Below are positions 37,267 to 38,065 of a stretch of 38,065 bases of DNA, one piece after another; within the stretch, counting starts at the first letter, position 1; each line of letters starts with the position of its first letter. The DNA comes from a virus, in the IMG/VR virus record IMGVR_UViG_3300025087_000200, positions 1 to 38,065 of that record, one strand, 5' to 3'. The position numbers were made by a program, and so were the translations under genes. The notes under the pieces are model-generated. The model saw nothing but the letters and a program-made list of their open reading frames with translations, had not been told where the DNA came from and ran no database searches.

Positions 37267-38065
37267 ATGACACTTGAATATCTGAATCTACACGTAGTAA
37301 AACCAACTAAAACCACTGACACCAATCTGGTGACGAACCCGTCCTTTGAATTGAACACAACGGGCTGGACTGTTGTAGCATCCGCGGCAAGTGCTGACAC
37401 TTCAACCGCAAAGCGTGGCTATCAATCGCTTTGTGTGACTTGCACAACAGCGGTTTATTCCGGTGTTTATTTCGGCAATATTGCTGTAACTGATACTAAT
37501 ACTTATACATTTAGCGTTGATGTAAAGGGCGCTAACGGTATTCCATATACAATAAACGTTCGTGACACATCTGCTAATTTATTAAGCACTGAAACAACGT
37601 TCACAGGTACAGGCTACTGGAATAGACATGTATGCACTTATACCGCAACTGCAACCGAATCAATAATGCTTTTTATCCTGAAAAATAATAACGAAAGCAT
37701 ACTACCGTTTTATATCGACGGTGTTCAATTTGAATTAGAGCCAGAACAAACCACCTACTTCGACGGGGATAGTGAGGATTGTTACTGGACGGGACAGGCG
37801 CACGCAAGCACGAGCGTAAGACTTGCCACATCAAGGCACGGTGGGACGCTGGTTGACTTGTCTGATTATATGCACCTGTCATCATTTATGGGATTGGGCA
37901 TGTCACCCTATACCCTGACAAAGCAGATGAAAGCGGACGGGCGTTCTTTATTCCAACGGACTTTGAAGCGTGACCGTGAATTGATTTTGACGGGTGAAAT
38001 CATCGGTGCTAATTATGACGCATTGCAGACGAACCGCAAGGCTATCATTGACCTGTTCAAACCGG
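37267..38065 (+). CDS. Distal tail protein with inserted sugar-binding-like domain, N-terminal part
   Basis: The 5' part of the gene that continues at base 159 after closing the circle; it runs off the window. Residues 1-16 start the Dit fold. A carbohydrate-binding-like beta-sandwich follows (TNLVTNPSFELNTTGWTVVA, AKRGYQSLCVTC, YWNRHVCTYTATATES, FYIDGVQFELEPEQTTYFDG; residues 20-165). Dit sequence then returns (LVDLSDYMHLSSFMG, TLKRDRELILTGEIIG). This domain resembles CBM4/9-type modules common in tail proteins. With the propeller the full protein has two candidate binding modules. Confidence 0.87.
   Translation, partial: MTLEYLNLHVVKPTKTTDTNLVTNPSFELNTTGWTVVASAASADTSTAKRGYQSLCVTCTTAVYSGVYFGNIAVTDTNTYTFSVDVKGANGIPYTINVRDTSANLLSTETTFTGTGYWNRHVCTYTATATESIMLFILKNNNESILPFYIDGVQFELEPEQTTYFDGDSEDCYWTGQAHASTSVRLATSRHGGTLVDLSDYMHLSSFMGLGMSPYTLTKQMKADGRSLFQRTLKRDRELILTGEIIGANYDALQTNRKAIIDLFKP
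37908..38065. repeat. Right copy of the 158-bp terminal repeat
   Basis: Matches 1-158 except at 37939 (G here, T at 32). The difference changes one codon, GGG (Gly) here and TGG (Trp) at the left end. Confidence 0.93.

Noticed and set aside
1-38065. Integrated prophage with host flanks
   Set aside because: No bacterial genes, integrase or attachment sites are seen, and the two ends overlap in the same tail gene, so the contig is the phage alone.

Overview
The window is a complete, or nearly complete, genome of a tailed double-stranded DNA phage with siphovirus-type tail genes. It is written as a linear contig cut inside a tail gene. The first 158 bases recur as the last 158 (1-158 and 37908-38065, one mismatch), and the reading frame at the right end runs straight into the one at the left end, so the molecule closes to about 37.9 kb. 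No integrase, excisionase, CI-like repressor or canonical tRNA gene was recognised. The host cannot be fixed from sequence alone. A short 'FLPLVMN' leader on the lysozyme resembles a motif common in secreted Chloroflexota (Anaerolineae) proteins, which is only a hint.

Layout. (1) 37267-38065 joined to 1-6647, plus strand: distal tail protein with a sugar-binding-like domain and a beta-propeller, tail-tip hub, fibre-like protein, a Gly-Tyr-Pro-rich exported protein, two glycosidase-like proteins (one a GH25 lysozyme), a metallophosphoesterase and a winged-helix protein. (2) 6.71-7.19 kb: a palindrome, a strong promoter, about 425 nt of highly structured non-coding RNA containing a tRNA-like cloverleaf, and a terminator. 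(3) 7.2-7.8 kb: an AT-rich, gene-free stretch with repeats. (4) 7.86-10.95 kb, minus strand: an early-type operon with an ERF annealing protein and many small proteins, three of them tiny predicted membrane peptides. (5) 10.95-11.1 kb: back-to-back promoters around an imperfect palindrome, the main control region. (6) 11.1-17.2 kb, plus strand: HTH protein, HNH nuclease, primase, a structured leader RNA, an O-type initiator with iterons in its gene (the likely origin), a DnaB-type helicase, a VRR-NUC nuclease and many small proteins. (7) 17.3-18.4 kb: an AT-rich TnpB-type RNA-guided nuclease gene with its own promoter. (8) 18.4-20.99 kb: two holin-like membrane proteins, a LamG/SGNH esterase-like protein and small genes. 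(9) 21.0-37.26 kb: terminase, portal, head proteins, a protease-capsid fusion gene behind its own promoter and structured leader, connectors, tail tube, tail chaperones joined by a -1 frameshift, and tape measure.

How it works together. Promoters fall into two look-alike sets. One has TATTGACA, often TAGAA in the spacer, and TGTGCTANTAT-like -10 regions; it drives the large RNA, tnpB, the early rightward operon and the capsid operon. The other has a GTTGTATAAT-like -10; it drives the leftward operon, the initiator leader, the VRR-NUC operon and a methyltransferase inserted among head genes. Most genes overlap by 1-4 bases (ATGA), which implies translational coupling.

The least explained elements are the 425-nt RNA, the pseudoknot-capable leader before the initiator gene, the capsid-operon leader, and the standalone TnpB.
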